NCBI RefSeq assembly: GCF_004962245.1
Contig: NZ_SUHQ01000031.1
Span: 1-64,000, forward strand
Direction of reading: 5' to 3'
DNA from: Mesorhizobium sp.
Lineage (GTDB): Bacteria; Pseudomonadota; Alphaproteobacteria; Rhizobiales; Rhizobiaceae
DNA: 64,000 nt
The notes under the pieces are model-generated. The model saw only the letters and a list, made by a program, of their open reading frames with translations. It did not search any database and had not been told where the DNA came from. Numbering within the stretch: the first letter of the stretch is position 1; each line of letters opens with the position of its first letter. The translations under genes were made by a program, and so were the position numbers. This document shows positions 26,895-35,851 of this stretch, piece after piece.

Positions 26895-27383
26895 TTGCCG
26901 AAGAAGAAGAAAGGCCCTCTTCATACCGTCGAGACGGTGGGGCTCGATGTCCTCGAAGACATGTTGAGCTTCTATGTCAGAAGCATCAACATCGCCCTTT
27001 CTCATGATCTCGATGACCGCCTGGAGGGTCTCGATGTCGCGCGGGGAACCGGCAAGGTCACCACCCTGCTTCTTGTCGACAGCCATCCAGGGATACGGCC
27101 CTCGGTCATCGCGCAGCTCATTATGCGCGATCGCTCCGCCATGGGCAGGCTGGTCGACCAGATGGTCGAGCACGACCTTATGACGCGTGAGGCCGCAGCC
27201 GACGACGGACGTGCACAGGAGCTCCATATCACCGAAAAGGGGGCGGCCCTCGCCCGCAAGGTGCGCAAGATCGCCACCAAGCAATCCAGCGATTTCTTCG
27301 CCGGTGTGCCCGAGGAAGACCAGAAGCGTCTGCTCGACATATTGCGGCGCGTCTATCGTCGTACCGTGGGTCTCGGCCAATGA
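26895..27383 (+). CDS. MarR family transcriptional regulator
   Basis: A protein of about 162 residues with the winged-helix fold of MarR. The recognition-helix region is SVIAQLIMRDRSAMGRLVDQ followed by the wing DLMTREAAADDGRAQELHIT, where DxR is the family motif. It should control the SDR-oxidase-ABC operon that follows. The likely start is TTG 26895, because AGGAG sits eight bases upstream. An in-frame ATG at 26859 would add 12 residues without a good ribosome site. Its stop overlaps the SDR start by four bases (ATGA). The ligand is unknown but is probably the imported compound or an intermediate. Confidence 0.88.
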   Translation: MPKKKKGPLHTVETVGLDVLEDMLSFYVRSINIALSHDLDDRLEGLDVARGTGKVTTLLLVDSHPGIRPSVIAQLIMRDRSAMGRLVDQMVEHDLMTREAAADDGRAQELHITEKGAALARKVRKIATKQSSDFFAGVPEEDQKRLLDILRRVYRRTVGLGQ

Positions 27384-28108
27384 GTGAGCCGGCGGCAGTG
27401 GGCGCAGTGCAGGCCACCCAGCGGGTGGCGCTCCTGTCGGGTGCTAGTCGCGGCATCGGCGCGGCTTGCGCCCGGCACTTGTTTGAGACGGGCTGGTCAC
27501 TGTCGCTCGGCATGCGCGAACCGGTACAGCCTGACTGGGCCGACAGCGAGCGCGTCCGCGTATTCCCCTATGAGGCCGCGGCTGCTAACGCCGAACAGGC
27601 GTGGGTCGACGGCACCATCGATGGCTTCGGCCGGATCGACGCAGTCATTGCCTGTGCCGGCATCATGATTCCGAAGTCGGTCATCGACGCCGACGATACC
27701 GATCTCGATCTGATGTTCGAGATCAACGTGAAGGCTCCGCGCCGTCTGGTGCGCGCGTCATGGGCGTCGCTTGCGGCCAGCAACGCGGGCCGGGTGATCA
27801 TCCTCGCCTCGCTCTCGGGCAAGCGGGTCAAGTCCGCGACGGCGGGCTCCTATTCGATCTCCAAATTTGCCGCCGTCGCGCTGTCGCACGGCATCCGGCA
27901 GGCGGGGTGGGATCTTGGAATTCGGGCAACAGCCGTCTGTCCCGGGTTCGTCGCCACCGATATGGCACGCAGCATCACCAATCGCGCCGATATGCAAATG
28001 ACCGACCCAGATGATCTCGCACGGATCATCGGGATGCTCCTCGATCTGCCCAATCATGCAAGCGTCGCCGAATTTTCAATCAATTGCCAGCTCGAGGAGT
28101 TCTACTGA
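27380..28108 (+). CDS. SDR family oxidoreductase
   Basis: A 242-residue classical short-chain dehydrogenase. The cofactor loop is SGASRGIGAACA (residues about 19-30), NAG is replaced by CAGI, and the catalytic Tyr-Lys pair is in SYSISKFAA, with the serine in ILASLSGK. Classical SDRs interconvert alcohols and ketones with NAD(P)H. The substrate is unknown. Because a mannonate dehydratase gene is close by, reduction of a 5-keto-hexuronate is one possibility; others are open. It is translationally coupled to marR (ATGA overlap at 27380-27383) and followed two bases later by the oxidase gene. Confidence 0.9.
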   Translation: MSEPAAVGAVQATQRVALLSGASRGIGAACARHLFETGWSLSLGMREPVQPDWADSERVRVFPYEAAAANAEQAWVDGTIDGFGRIDAVIACAGIMIPKSVIDADDTDLDLMFEINVKAPRRLVRASWASLAASNAGRVIILASLSGKRVKSATAGSYSISKFAAVALSHGIRQAGWDLGIRATAVCPGFVATDMARSITNRADMQMTDPDDLARIIGMLLDLPNHASVAEFSINCQLEEFY

Positions 28109-28110
28109 GC

Positions 28111-29442
28111 ATGCCCGGACCATTCGTCGTCCCCGTCCATGGAGATATTGAACTGCCGAAGGAGGTGGACTGCGTCGTCATTGGCGGCGGCATCGTCGGC
28201 GCCTCCACGGCGCTGGAACTCGCCGAGAGCGGTTTGCGGGTGGCTTTGTGCGAAAAAGGCGGAATCGGCCAGGAGCAGTCCAGCCGCAACTGGGGCTGGG
28301 TGCGCATCTCCCGTCGGGATCCGCGCGAGGTTCCGCTGATGGCGGAAGCACTACGCATCTGGACGAGGCTCTCCGAACGAACGGGCCGAGATACCGGCTA
28401 TGCCCGAGCCGGAATTGTGTTCACCTGTGCGAACGACAAGGAATACGAACAGCACGCAAGCTGGGGACGTCATCTCGAGGGCTATCAGCTCGAGTCGCGA
28501 ATGATCGGCGCGCGAGAATTGCGTGATCTCCTCCCCGGCTCCAATCTCGATGTCAAAGGAGCGCTGTACACGCCCGCCGACGGCCGCGCGGAACCGCAGA
28601 AGGCCGCCCCGGCGATTGCCGAAGCCGCGCGCGAGCGCGGCGCCGCCATTCTAACGGAGTGCGCCGTGCGCGGCGTGGAGACGACGAACGGCGCGGTCTC
28701 GGGCGTCGTGACCGAACGTGGTTTCATTGCATGCAAGGCGGTCGTCCTTGCCGGAGGCGCCTGGTCGAACCTGTTTTGCGGAGCGCTTGACCTTGACCTG
28801 CCGCAGTTGAAGGTCATGAACACGGTTCTTCGCACGACGCCGGTCGAGGACGGGCCGGAACAGGCCGTGTGGGCAAACAATTTCGCTGTACGCAAGCGCC
28901 AGGACGGCGGGTATACCATAGCCTCCAGCATGACCAACGTCGTCGACATCGTGCCGAACTCGTTTCGGTACGCGCGCGATTTTCTTCCGGCCTGGAAGAT
29001 GGAGTGGCGATCGCTGAATTTCCATCTGGGGCCCCGTTTCCTCGAAGAGGCAAGAGTGCCGACCCGTTGGGCAATGGACGAGGCCAGCCCCTTCGAATAC
29101 TGCCGCGTGCTCGATCCCAAGCCGTCGAAGAAAAGCTCCGAGCGTATCCTTGCGAACGCCCGCAAGGCATTTCCGGTTCTGGACAAGGCAGAGATCGCGC
29201 AGCGTTGGGCCGGCTATATCGACGTCACGCCCGACGCCGTCCCCGTCATTTCCGCGGTCGATGCCGTCCCCGGCTTCCATGTCGCGACCGGATTCTCGGG
29301 CCATGGCTTCGGCATCGGCCCGGCGGCAGGCAGGCTGATGGCGGACATCGTCACCGGACGGCCGCCGATCGTCGATCCGACGGACTTCAGATGGTCGCGG
29401 TTTTCGGACGGATCGAAGGTCGCGCCGATCAGTGGATTCTAA
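28111..29442 (+). CDS. FAD-dependent oxidoreductase (DAO/DadA-like)
   Basis: A 443-residue flavoprotein of the D-amino-acid/glycine oxidase (DAO) superfamily. The FAD-binding motif CVVIGGGIVGASTALELAE lies near residues 20-38, and the C-terminal FAD contact is ATGFSGHGFGIGPAAGRL at about 395-412. Such enzymes oxidise secondary or primary amines, including D-amino acids, sarcosine, opines and Amadori compounds. The substrate is presumably the compound brought in by the adjacent ABC importer. The ATG at 28111 follows the SDR stop by two bases, with GAGGAG about 12 bases upstream; a TTG at 28084 inside the SDR gene was rejected. Confidence 0.9.
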   Translation: MPGPFVVPVHGDIELPKEVDCVVIGGGIVGASTALELAESGLRVALCEKGGIGQEQSSRNWGWVRISRRDPREVPLMAEALRIWTRLSERTGRDTGYARAGIVFTCANDKEYEQHASWGRHLEGYQLESRMIGARELRDLLPGSNLDVKGALYTPADGRAEPQKAAPAIAEAARERGAAILTECAVRGVETTNGAVSGVVTERGFIACKAVVLAGGAWSNLFCGALDLDLPQLKVMNTVLRTTPVEDGPEQAVWANNFAVRKRQDGGYTIASSMTNVVDIVPNSFRYARDFLPAWKMEWRSLNFHLGPRFLEEARVPTRWAMDEASPFEYCRVLDPKPSKKSSERILANARKAFPVLDKAEIAQRWAGYIDVTPDAVPVISAVDAVPGFHVATGFSGHGFGIGPAAGRLMADIVTGRPPIVDPTDFRWSRFSDGSKVAPISGF

Positions 29443-29501
29443 CCGCTCCGACAAGAGAGCGGGACGCAGCGAAAGTGGAACACTTCAAAAAGGAGACTCC
29501 A

Positions 29502-31172
29502 ATGTCAAACCAGAGCAGCAGCACAATCTTTCGGCCGACGCGTCGCCAGACGCTTGGGATGGCAATCGCCGGCGCCGCCGGCCTCGCTATGCCCAACCTG
29601 GCGGGGGCAGGCAGAGCCCATGCCGCAACCCCGCCGAGCGCGCCCAAGGGGCAGGTGATCGTCGGCTTTTCTCAGGAACCCACCATCTTCAATCCGCACC
29701 TGGTGCATATCGAGGTCGACGAGGGCATTCACTTCAGCGTCTTCGATCCGCTGTTTGGCGTCGACCCGGAAGGTAATTTCTTCCCCGCACTCGCCAAGGA
29801 GGTGCCTACCGTCGAAAACGGCGGCATCTCTGCGGACGGGCTCGAATGGCGCGTAAAGCTGCGCGATGATGTGAAGTGGCATGACGGAAAGCCGTTCACG
29901 GCCGAGGACGTCAAGTTCACGCTCGAACTCTTGGTCGACCCGAAATTTATGAGCTGGCGGCGCGCCGGCCACGAACTTATCCAGGAGTTGACCGTCGTCT
30001 CGCCAACCGAGATCAGTTGGAAGATGAAGGAGCCTTACGCACCCTATCCATCGATCCTGGCGGCGACCTTCATCGTCCCGAAACATATACTCGGTGCGGC
30101 GGAGGACAAGAATACCGCGCCGTTCAACAATGCTCCCATCGGAACCGGACCGTTCAAATGGGTGGAACGCACAGCCGGCGATCATATCGAACTGGCCGCC
30201 AACACCGACTACTTCGGCGACGGCCCTTATCTCGAGCGGCTGATCTACAAATACATTCCGGACCTGACGGTTCTCTACACCCAGTTCAAGACCGGCGACA
30301 TCGATGTCATCGGACTGCAGTGGATCACGCCCGACCACTATGAGGAAGCCAAGGCATTGGGCGGGACATCCGTTGCCGTCGTTCCCGCCGCCACGGTCGA
30401 ATCGCTCAGCTTCAACATGGAGCGCCCGCAGTTCAAGGAACTCGCCGTTCGCCAGGCACTGTACTATGCGCTGGACAAGCAGACGATCATCGACGCCCTC
30501 TACTACGGACTGCCGACCCCGACCGAAACCTACATGCCGCAGCAATCCTTCTACTACAATCCGGATCTGCCGAAGCAGGAATACGATCTGGACAAGGCAA
30601 AGAAATTGCTGGACGACGCCGGCTGGGTCCCCGGCAGCGACGGTATTCGCGTCAAGGATGGCGTCCGCCTCTCGTTCAAGAACTCAACCACGGCGGGCAA
30701 TCATATCCGCGAACAGGCGCAGCAGTTCATTCAGCAATCGTATCGCGACATCGGTGTCGAAGTGGAGATCTCCAACCTGCCGCCTGCGGTCATGTGGGGG
30801 GACTATTGGGTGAAGTCGCAGTTCGATTCCGTTGTCGTCGGCATCAACTTCCTGACTGGGTCCGACCCCAATACCTCGGATTACCTCAGTTCGAAATCAA
30901 GTCCGGCCAAGGGTGGCGCCGGCCAGAATACCTTTCAGTATGCCAGCCCGGAGGTGGACAAGCTGCTCGAATCCGGCGGTGTCGAATTTGAGCCGGAAAA
31001 GCGCAAGCAAGCCTACCTGAAAATCCAGGAGATCGTGCGCAACGACCTGCCATTCCTGCCGATGTTCCAATATGCGACGGTCCGCGGACACAAGTCCGGT
31101 GTCGAAGGCATCGTCCCGAACATCAATGTGCGCATCGACTCCTGGGACGTGGCCACCTGGTACTGGTCATAG
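29502..31172 (+). CDS. Dipeptide-type ABC transporter substrate-binding protein (SBP_bac_5)
   Basis: A 556-residue periplasmic binding protein of the DppA/OppA family. The N-terminus has a Tat-type motif TRRQTLGM followed by a hydrophobic stretch ending AHA, so it is probably exported folded. Family segments include LRDDVKWHDGKPFTAEDVKF, with the conserved tryptophan-histidine-aspartate, and GTGPFKW. SBP_bac_5 proteins bind peptides but also opines, glutathione, nickel and sugars, so the ligand is open. The start ATG 29502 has AAAGGAGA eight bases upstream; the frame extends far upstream but overlaps the oxidase gene. A strong stem-loop lies 11 bases after the stop. Confidence 0.93.
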   Translation: MSNQSSSTIFRPTRRQTLGMAIAGAAGLAMPNLAGAGRAHAATPPSAPKGQVIVGFSQEPTIFNPHLVHIEVDEGIHFSVFDPLFGVDPEGNFFPALAKEVPTVENGGISADGLEWRVKLRDDVKWHDGKPFTAEDVKFTLELLVDPKFMSWRRAGHELIQELTVVSPTEISWKMKEPYAPYPSILAATFIVPKHILGAAEDKNTAPFNNAPIGTGPFKWVERTAGDHIELAANTDYFGDGPYLERLIYKYIPDLTVLYTQFKTGDIDVIGLQWITPDHYEEAKALGGTSVAVVPAATVESLSFNMERPQFKELAVRQALYYALDKQTIIDALYYGLPTPTETYMPQQSFYYNPDLPKQEYDLDKAKKLLDDAGWVPGSDGIRVKDGVRLSFKNSTTAGNHIREQAQQFIQQSYRDIGVEVEISNLPPAVMWGDYWVKSQFDSVVVGINFLTGSDPNTSDYLSSKSSPAKGGAGQNTFQYASPEVDKLLESGGVEFEPEKRKQAYLKIQEIVRNDLPFLPMFQYATVRGHKSGVEGIVPNINVRIDSWDVATWYWS

Positions 31173-31183
31173 GTCCGGAAATG

Positions 31184-31211
31184 GGCCGGGCCGGCAATGA
31201 CCGGCTCGGCC
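31184..31211 (+). terminator. Intercistronic stem-loop after the binding-protein gene
   Basis: Arms GGCCGGGCCGG (31184-31194) and CCGGCTCGGCC (31201-31211) pair at 10 of 11 positions, with a G-U at the eleventh, around the six-base loop CAATGA. No T run follows. It separates the binding-protein gene from the first permease gene and probably stabilises the upstream message or lowers read-through. Confidence 0.7.
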
Positions 31212-31277
31212 TCAATCGTCGATAAAGCGCCTTTTGCGCGACCGTATCCGACGCACAGCAAAACGGAGACAGCCGGC

Positions 31278-32228
31278 ATGTTTCGCTATCTGCTGGGCCG
31301 CTTTTGGCAAAGTCTTGTCCTGCTCCTGCTGGTTTCGGTGATTGGCTTTGCCGTCCTGAACCTCGCTCCTGGCGGACCGCTCTCGCAGTTCACTCTCACG
31401 CCAGGAATGACGCAGGCCGATCTTGACCGGATCGCCACGCAAATGGGTCTTAATCGACCTCTTCCCGTCCAGTACCTCGACTGGCTGGGGCACCTGCTTC
31501 GCGGTGACTGGGGACGTTCCTTCCGGGACGGCAGGCCCGTGCTCGACATCATCTGGGAGCACCTTCTCGCGACACTGCTGCTGATGGGCGTATCGACCGC
31601 GATCGCCATCTTCGTCGGCACCTGCATAGGTGTACTGGGTGCGCTCAAACGGTACTCGATCTTCGACTACGCGGCGACGGTCGGCGCGATGGTGGCGTTG
31701 TCGATCCCGACCTTCTGGTTCGGGCTGATCGCGATTTACATCTTCTCGCTCCGGCTCAGATGGCTGCCAGCCGGTAACATGTACACGATCGGCCACGGCT
31801 CGCTCGGTGACTATGCGATCCATCTCATCATGCCGAGCATCGTTCTTGCGCTGGTCAATATCGCCGTGTGGAGCCGCTACATGCGGACCGCGACGCTCGA
31901 CGTCATCAATCAGGATTTCGTCCGCACTGCCCGGGCCAAGGGACTGAGGCCCCGACGTGTGTTGATCCGTCACATCCTCGGAAACGCTCTGCTTCCGATG
32001 ATCACGCTGCTGGGGCTGCAACTGCCGACAATACTGGGTGGCGCCCTGGTGACGGAAACCGTCTTCACCTGGCCCGGCATGGGACGGCTGTTCCTCGATA
32101 GTCTCGGCTACAGCGACTACCCCGTGGTGATGGGCCTGCTGATGATGTCCGCGGTTCTCGTCCTGGTCGGCAATCTGGCCGCCGACCTCACCGTCGCATT
32201 CGTCGATCCGCGCATTCGATTGAGCTGA
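31278..32228 (+). CDS. Dipeptide-type ABC transporter permease (DppB-like)
   Basis: A 316-residue inner-membrane permease of the DppB/OppB family with about six transmembrane helices. The family N-terminus MFRYLLGRFWQSLVLLLLVS is followed by LAPGGPLSQ, and the EAA coupling loop is DFVRTARAKGLRPRRVLIRH (about 230-249). It forms the channel with the DppC-like protein and uses the fused ATPase encoded at 24992. I chose ATG 31278 because it gives the standard N-terminus and has CGGAGA upstream. An ATG at 31197 lies within the stem-loop that follows the binding-protein gene. Confidence 0.92.
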   Translation: MFRYLLGRFWQSLVLLLLVSVIGFAVLNLAPGGPLSQFTLTPGMTQADLDRIATQMGLNRPLPVQYLDWLGHLLRGDWGRSFRDGRPVLDIIWEHLLATLLLMGVSTAIAIFVGTCIGVLGALKRYSIFDYAATVGAMVALSIPTFWFGLIAIYIFSLRLRWLPAGNMYTIGHGSLGDYAIHLIMPSIVLALVNIAVWSRYMRTATLDVINQDFVRTARAKGLRPRRVLIRHILGNALLPMITLLGLQLPTILGGALVTETVFTWPGMGRLFLDSLGYSDYPVVMGLLMMSAVLVLVGNLAADLTVAFVDPRIRLS

Positions 32229-32238
32229 GGAACGAAAA

Positions 32239-33126
32239 ATGAGCCAGTCGGAATTACTCGTCTCCACCCGCTCCACGCAACCCTGGTGGCGCAGCCGCAC
32301 CGTGCGCCGATTTGCCCGCCATCGACTGGCGATGTTCGGCTTGGTCACGATCATCATACTGGTCCTCGCCTGCATCTTCGGGCCCTTTCTCCTGCCCTTC
32401 GATGATCTTTACATCGACCTGCGTGGACGGTTCTCCCCGCCGTTCACCGGCTATCATTTCTTCGGCACCGATCCGCTCGGACGCGACATCGCGGCGCGCC
32501 TGCTCATGGCTGGCCGCGTTTCGCTGCTGGTCGGTTTCGCTGCCATGCTCCTCAGCACCGTCTTCGGAACCGTGCTCGGGATTGTGGCCGGCTTCTTCGG
32601 CGGCCGCATCGGCACCGTGCTGATGCGTTTCGTCGACGCGATGCTGTCCTTTCCCAACATCTTCCTGCTGTTGGCGATGGCTGCCTTCATCAAGCCGAGC
32701 CCGATCATGATCACCCTGATCATTGCGGCGACGAGCTGGATGGAAATCGCACGCATTGTCGAGGCGGAAGTGCGCTCCCTGCGCGAACGCGACTTCGTGG
32801 TCGCCGCCCGGATGCTCGGGCTCAGCAACAGCCACATCATGTTCCGCGAGCTTCTGCCCAATGCGATCGGCCCGATCATCGTCGCGGCCACGCTTACCGT
32901 CGCCCGCGCCATCCTCCTCGAAGCCTATGTCAGCTTCCTTGGCTACGGCATTCAGCCGCCGCTGCCGAGTTGGGGAAACATGCTCAACGGCGCCCAGCAG
33001 TATCTCGACAGCGCGCCGTGGCTGGCGATCGTTCCTGGCGCCGCCATCACCCTGGCGGTCACCAGTTTCAACTTCATTGGCGACGGGCTGCGCGATGCGC
33101 TCGACGCGCGAAGCGACATGCTGTGA
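32239..33126 (+). CDS. Dipeptide-type ABC transporter permease (DppC-like)
   Basis: A 295-residue permease of the DppC/OppC family. After an arginine-rich N-terminus it has FARHRLAMFGLVTIIILVLA as the first helix and the family sequence FFGTDPLGRDIAARLLMAGR. The EAA loop is REDFVVAARMLGLS-like (here RERDFVVAARMLGLSNSH). It pairs with the DppB-like protein encoded 10 bases upstream. GAGGAA eight bases upstream supports the ATG at 32239. Six transmembrane helices are predicted. Confidence 0.93.
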   Translation: MSQSELLVSTRSTQPWWRSRTVRRFARHRLAMFGLVTIIILVLACIFGPFLLPFDDLYIDLRGRFSPPFTGYHFFGTDPLGRDIAARLLMAGRVSLLVGFAAMLLSTVFGTVLGIVAGFFGGRIGTVLMRFVDAMLSFPNIFLLLAMAAFIKPSPIMITLIIAATSWMEIARIVEAEVRSLRERDFVVAARMLGLSNSHIMFRELLPNAIGPIIVAATLTVARAILLEAYVSFLGYGIQPPLPSWGNMLNGAQQYLDSAPWLAIVPGAAITLAVTSFNFIGDGLRDALDARSDML

Positions 33127-33137
33127 GACCGGCCGGC

Positions 33138-34460
33138 ATGGCAAGGTTTTCGCCGTTTGAAGTCTCACTCTGGTATGCGACCGCGAAGCCGCCGCCGGAA
33201 AGCGGTCCGCTGCAAGGGCGCACACGGGCGGACGTCTGCATCGTCGGCGGTGGCTATACCGGATTGACGACAGCGCTCGATCTCGCTCGCGACGGCATAC
33301 GCGTCGTTCTTCTCGAAGCTCAGGAGATCGGGTTCGGCGGCTCGGGGCGCAATGCCGGCCACTGTACGCCAACCTTCACGCATTACAGCCTGCCCGAGCT
33401 GCGTGCCATGTTGGGCGAGCCGTGGGCCGAAAGGCTGATCGCCCGGCAGACAGGGGCCAACAGACAAGTCGCGGGGATGATCGAGCGTTACGGCATCGAC
33501 TGCGAATGGCAGCAGAACGGCTACGTCATGGGCGCGCTTACGCCAGGTGCCGTCGCCAAGCTCGAGGCAAAGGCGCAGCAGTACAACGCAGTTGGCGCCA
33601 AGACGCGGATGCTCGACAGGCAGGCTAGCGAGGAGATGACCGGCAGCCCGCGATATTATGGCGGCTGGTTTCATTCCGAGGCTGGTCACCTCAATCCCTT
33701 GAGCTACGCGAGAGGGCTGGCGCGCGCCGTCATCGAGGAGGGCGGCACGATCCATACCAGGTCGCCTGTCCACGATGTCGTGCGGCAGGACGGCGCCTGG
33801 GCCGTACATGCGGGCGAAGGTGTTGTGGTTGCGGACAAGGTCATCTTTGCGACAGGCGCCTACACTGTTGACGGTTGGCCCGGCCTCGACCGGACCTACA
33901 AGATCCAGAAGGTGTTCGTCGCCGCGACACAGCCGCTGACCGGGGCGGAACGCCAAGCCGTCCTGCCACGCAACACCACGATGCATGATGGCCGCGGCGA
34001 CATCTTCGTCTACAAGTACAACGCCGAAGGACGGATCGTCGCCTCGATGTTCCCGATGGGCCGACGCGGCCGGGACATGGCGTTCACACACCGCCTCATG
34101 TCCGACCGCTTGCATTGGCTCCATCCGCAGATCAGCAGCGACTTGAGATGGGAGTATTTCTGGTTCGGTGAACTGGACATGCAGAAGCGAACCATCCCGC
34201 GATTCTACCGACTCGCGCCGGGCGTCGTCGCGTTGACTGGCCTGTCCGGTCGTGGCGTGCCGACCGGCAGCATGCTCGGCGGCATACTCGGCGAATGGGC
34301 GAAGGGGGTCCCAGAAAAAGACCTGTCGCTGAAGCTCGAACCGCTCCGGCAAGCCCCCTTCTTCATGTCGTTCGCTCCGGCCGCCATGTTACGATACTAT
34401 CGCGTCTCGGACTGGCTGCGGGCACAGGCGAGCGGATCTCCACTTCCACCCCACGCCTAA
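33138..34460 (+). CDS. FAD-dependent oxidoreductase (PuuB/DAO-like)
   Basis: A 440-residue flavoprotein of the DAO superfamily, closest in feel to gamma-glutamylputrescine oxidase. The N-terminus FSPFEVSLWYATAKPPP is characteristic of that group. The FAD motif is CIVGGGYTGLTTALDLA (about residues 34-50), then GFGGSGRNAGHC. The C-terminal element is GLSGRGVPTGSMLGG. It should oxidise a C-N bond of an amine released from, or identical to, the imported compound. It lies 11 bases after the DppC-like gene and is the last gene of the operon. The second oxidase of the operon, at 28111, belongs to another branch, so two successive or alternative oxidations are likely. Confidence 0.9.
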   Translation: MARFSPFEVSLWYATAKPPPESGPLQGRTRADVCIVGGGYTGLTTALDLARDGIRVVLLEAQEIGFGGSGRNAGHCTPTFTHYSLPELRAMLGEPWAERLIARQTGANRQVAGMIERYGIDCEWQQNGYVMGALTPGAVAKLEAKAQQYNAVGAKTRMLDRQASEEMTGSPRYYGGWFHSEAGHLNPLSYARGLARAVIEEGGTIHTRSPVHDVVRQDGAWAVHAGEGVVVADKVIFATGAYTVDGWPGLDRTYKIQKVFVAATQPLTGAERQAVLPRNTTMHDGRGDIFVYKYNAEGRIVASMFPMGRRGRDMAFTHRLMSDRLHWLHPQISSDLRWEYFWFGELDMQKRTIPRFYRLAPGVVALTGLSGRGVPTGSMLGGILGEWAKGVPEKDLSLKLEPLRQAPFFMSFAPAAMLRYYRVSDWLRAQASGSPLPPHA

Positions 34461-34768
34461 ATGCATGTCGCCAGTCACATGCGGCCCAGGCCAGAAAGAT
34501 CACGGGTCTCTTCTATAAAACGGAACGGTCCGTTCAAGAGAGTGAATAGAGATATCCGAGCAGCGCCAGGAGTTCGGCCGAATGCCCGCTATCCTCCAGC
34601 TCGATGTCACCTTTCCACCCATTTTGCGCGGACGGTTGCGCATAATCGCAGTTTGCGGTTTGAGTCCGATTGCAATCTGCTAGCTTGCGCTAATTGTTGC
34701 TTCATCCACAGCCGGTGTTGAGACGAACTCTGCAGCGGTTGGGAATTCTTATCCGGGAGGAAATCACG
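34461..34768. other. Intergenic region upstream of tctC
   Basis: The 308-base gap holds no convincing gene. It contains the overlapping palindromes at 34519-34535 preceded by TATAAA (34514-34519), and a second inverted repeat with arms GCAGTTTGC (34648-34656) and GCAATCTGC (34672-34680), 8 of 9 paired. It ends with the strong GGGAGG ribosome site of tctC. The tct promoter must be here, but I cannot place it. Confidence 0.6.
34519..34535. promoter_or_regulatory. Candidate operator: overlapping palindromes beside a -10-like hexamer
   Basis: AACGGA-ACGG-TCCGTT (34519-34534) and GAACGG-T-CCGTTC (34523-34535) are both perfect palindromes sharing most bases. TATAAA at 34514-34519 abuts them, so a bound protein would cover a promoter. 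The symmetry resembles TetR-family operators, but no TetR gene is in the window. Confidence 0.5.
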
Positions 34769-35746
34769 ATGAGAAAATTTGTCGCCGTTCTGGCTGCCGC
34801 CGCGGCCGTCACGCTTTATCCGTTCGCCGCGGGCGCGCAGACCTATCCCGAACGCACCATCACCGTCGTGGTGCCGTTTTCGGCCGGCGGCCCGACCGAC
34901 ACGGTCACGCGCCTCGTCGCGGAAGCCATGTCGAAGGATCTCGGCCAGCAGGTCATCGTCGAGAATGTCGGCGGCGCCGGCGGCACGCTGGGCGCCGGCC
35001 GCGTCGCGAACGCCGAGCCGGACGGTTACACGCTGCTGCTCCATCACATCGGCATGGCGACCAGCGCGACGCTATACCGAAAGCTCGCATACGACACGCT
35101 GAACGGCTTCGAATATGTCGGCCTCGTCACCGAGGTGCCGATGACAATCGTCGGTCGCAAGGACCTCGAGCCGACCGATCTGAAGGGGCTGGTCGACTAC
35201 GCCAAGGCCAACAAGGATACCGTCACCGTCGCCAATGCCGGCATAGGCGCGGCCTCGCATCTGTGCGGCATGCTGTTCATGAGTGCCATCGGCACGCCGC
35301 TGGTCACAGTGCCCTACAAGGGCACCGGCCCGGCCATGACCGATCTTCTCGGCGGTCAGGTCGACATCATGTGCGACCAGACGACCAACACCACCAAGCA
35401 GATCCAGGGCGGCACGATCAAGGCCTACGCCGTCACCTCGCCGGAACGCCTCGACGTGCTGCCCGACCTGCCGACGACGACGGAAGCCGGTCTCCCGGAA
35501 GTGCAGGTCGGCATCTGGCACGGCCTCTACGCGCCCAAGGGCACGCCGACCGAGGTCACCGAGCGCCTGTCGAAATCGCTTCAGGTCGCGCTGAAGGACC
35601 AGAATGTCGCCGCCCGCTTCGCCGAACTCGGCACCAAGCCGTCGTCCGAGGCAGACGCGACGCCGGCCGCGCTGAAGGCCAAGCTGGAAAGCGAGATCGC
35701 GCGCTGGAAGCCGATCATCGAAGCCGCCGGCCAGTATGCCGACTGA
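34769..35746 (+). CDS. tctC: Tripartite tricarboxylate transporter substrate-binding protein (TctC)
   Basis: A 325-residue periplasmic binding protein of the TctC/Bug family. The signal peptide is residues 1-23 (cut after FAAGA). The mature protein starts QTYPERTITVVVPFSAGGPTD, the conserved ligand-pocket strand of the family. GAGGTLGAGRVANAEPDGYT and PYKGTGPAMTDLLGGQVD complete the pattern. Ligands are usually di- or tricarboxylates or aromatic acids. ATG 34769 has GGGAGG eight bases upstream. A perfect intrinsic-terminator-like hairpin lies 10 bases after the stop, before tctB. Confidence 0.94.
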   Translation: MRKFVAVLAAAAAVTLYPFAAGAQTYPERTITVVVPFSAGGPTDTVTRLVAEAMSKDLGQQVIVENVGGAGGTLGAGRVANAEPDGYTLLLHHIGMATSATLYRKLAYDTLNGFEYVGLVTEVPMTIVGRKDLEPTDLKGLVDYAKANKDTVTVANAGIGAASHLCGMLFMSAIGTPLVTVPYKGTGPAMTDLLGGQVDIMCDQTTNTTKQIQGGTIKAYAVTSPERLDVLPDLPTTTEAGLPEVQVGIWHGLYAPKGTPTEVTERLSKSLQVALKDQNVAARFAELGTKPSSEADATPAALKAKLESEIARWKPIIEAAGQYAD

Positions 35747-35755
35747 GGCTTTCGG

Positions 35756-35784
35756 AAACGGGGCGCCCACCAGCGCCCCGTTTT
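35756..35784 (+). terminator. Intrinsic terminator/attenuator between tctC and tctB
   Basis: Arms AAACGGGGCGC (35756-35766) and GCGCCCCGTTT (35773-35783) pair perfectly over 11 bases around the loop CCACCA, and the stem ends in four T. It should stop part of the transcription after tctC and so raise the binding protein over the membrane subunits. Confidence 0.85.
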
Positions 35785-35851
35785 CACACCGGCTTCGGCC
35801 CGTTTTCGCACTGCAACGGCGCGCCCGCGGCATAGGCCTGGGAGGAACGTC

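Noticed and set aside
28869..29501. Upstream extension of the dipeptide-binding-protein gene
   Set aside because: The extra codons lie in an alternative frame of the FAD oxidase gene. The Tat signal and a strong ribosome site mark the real start at 29502.
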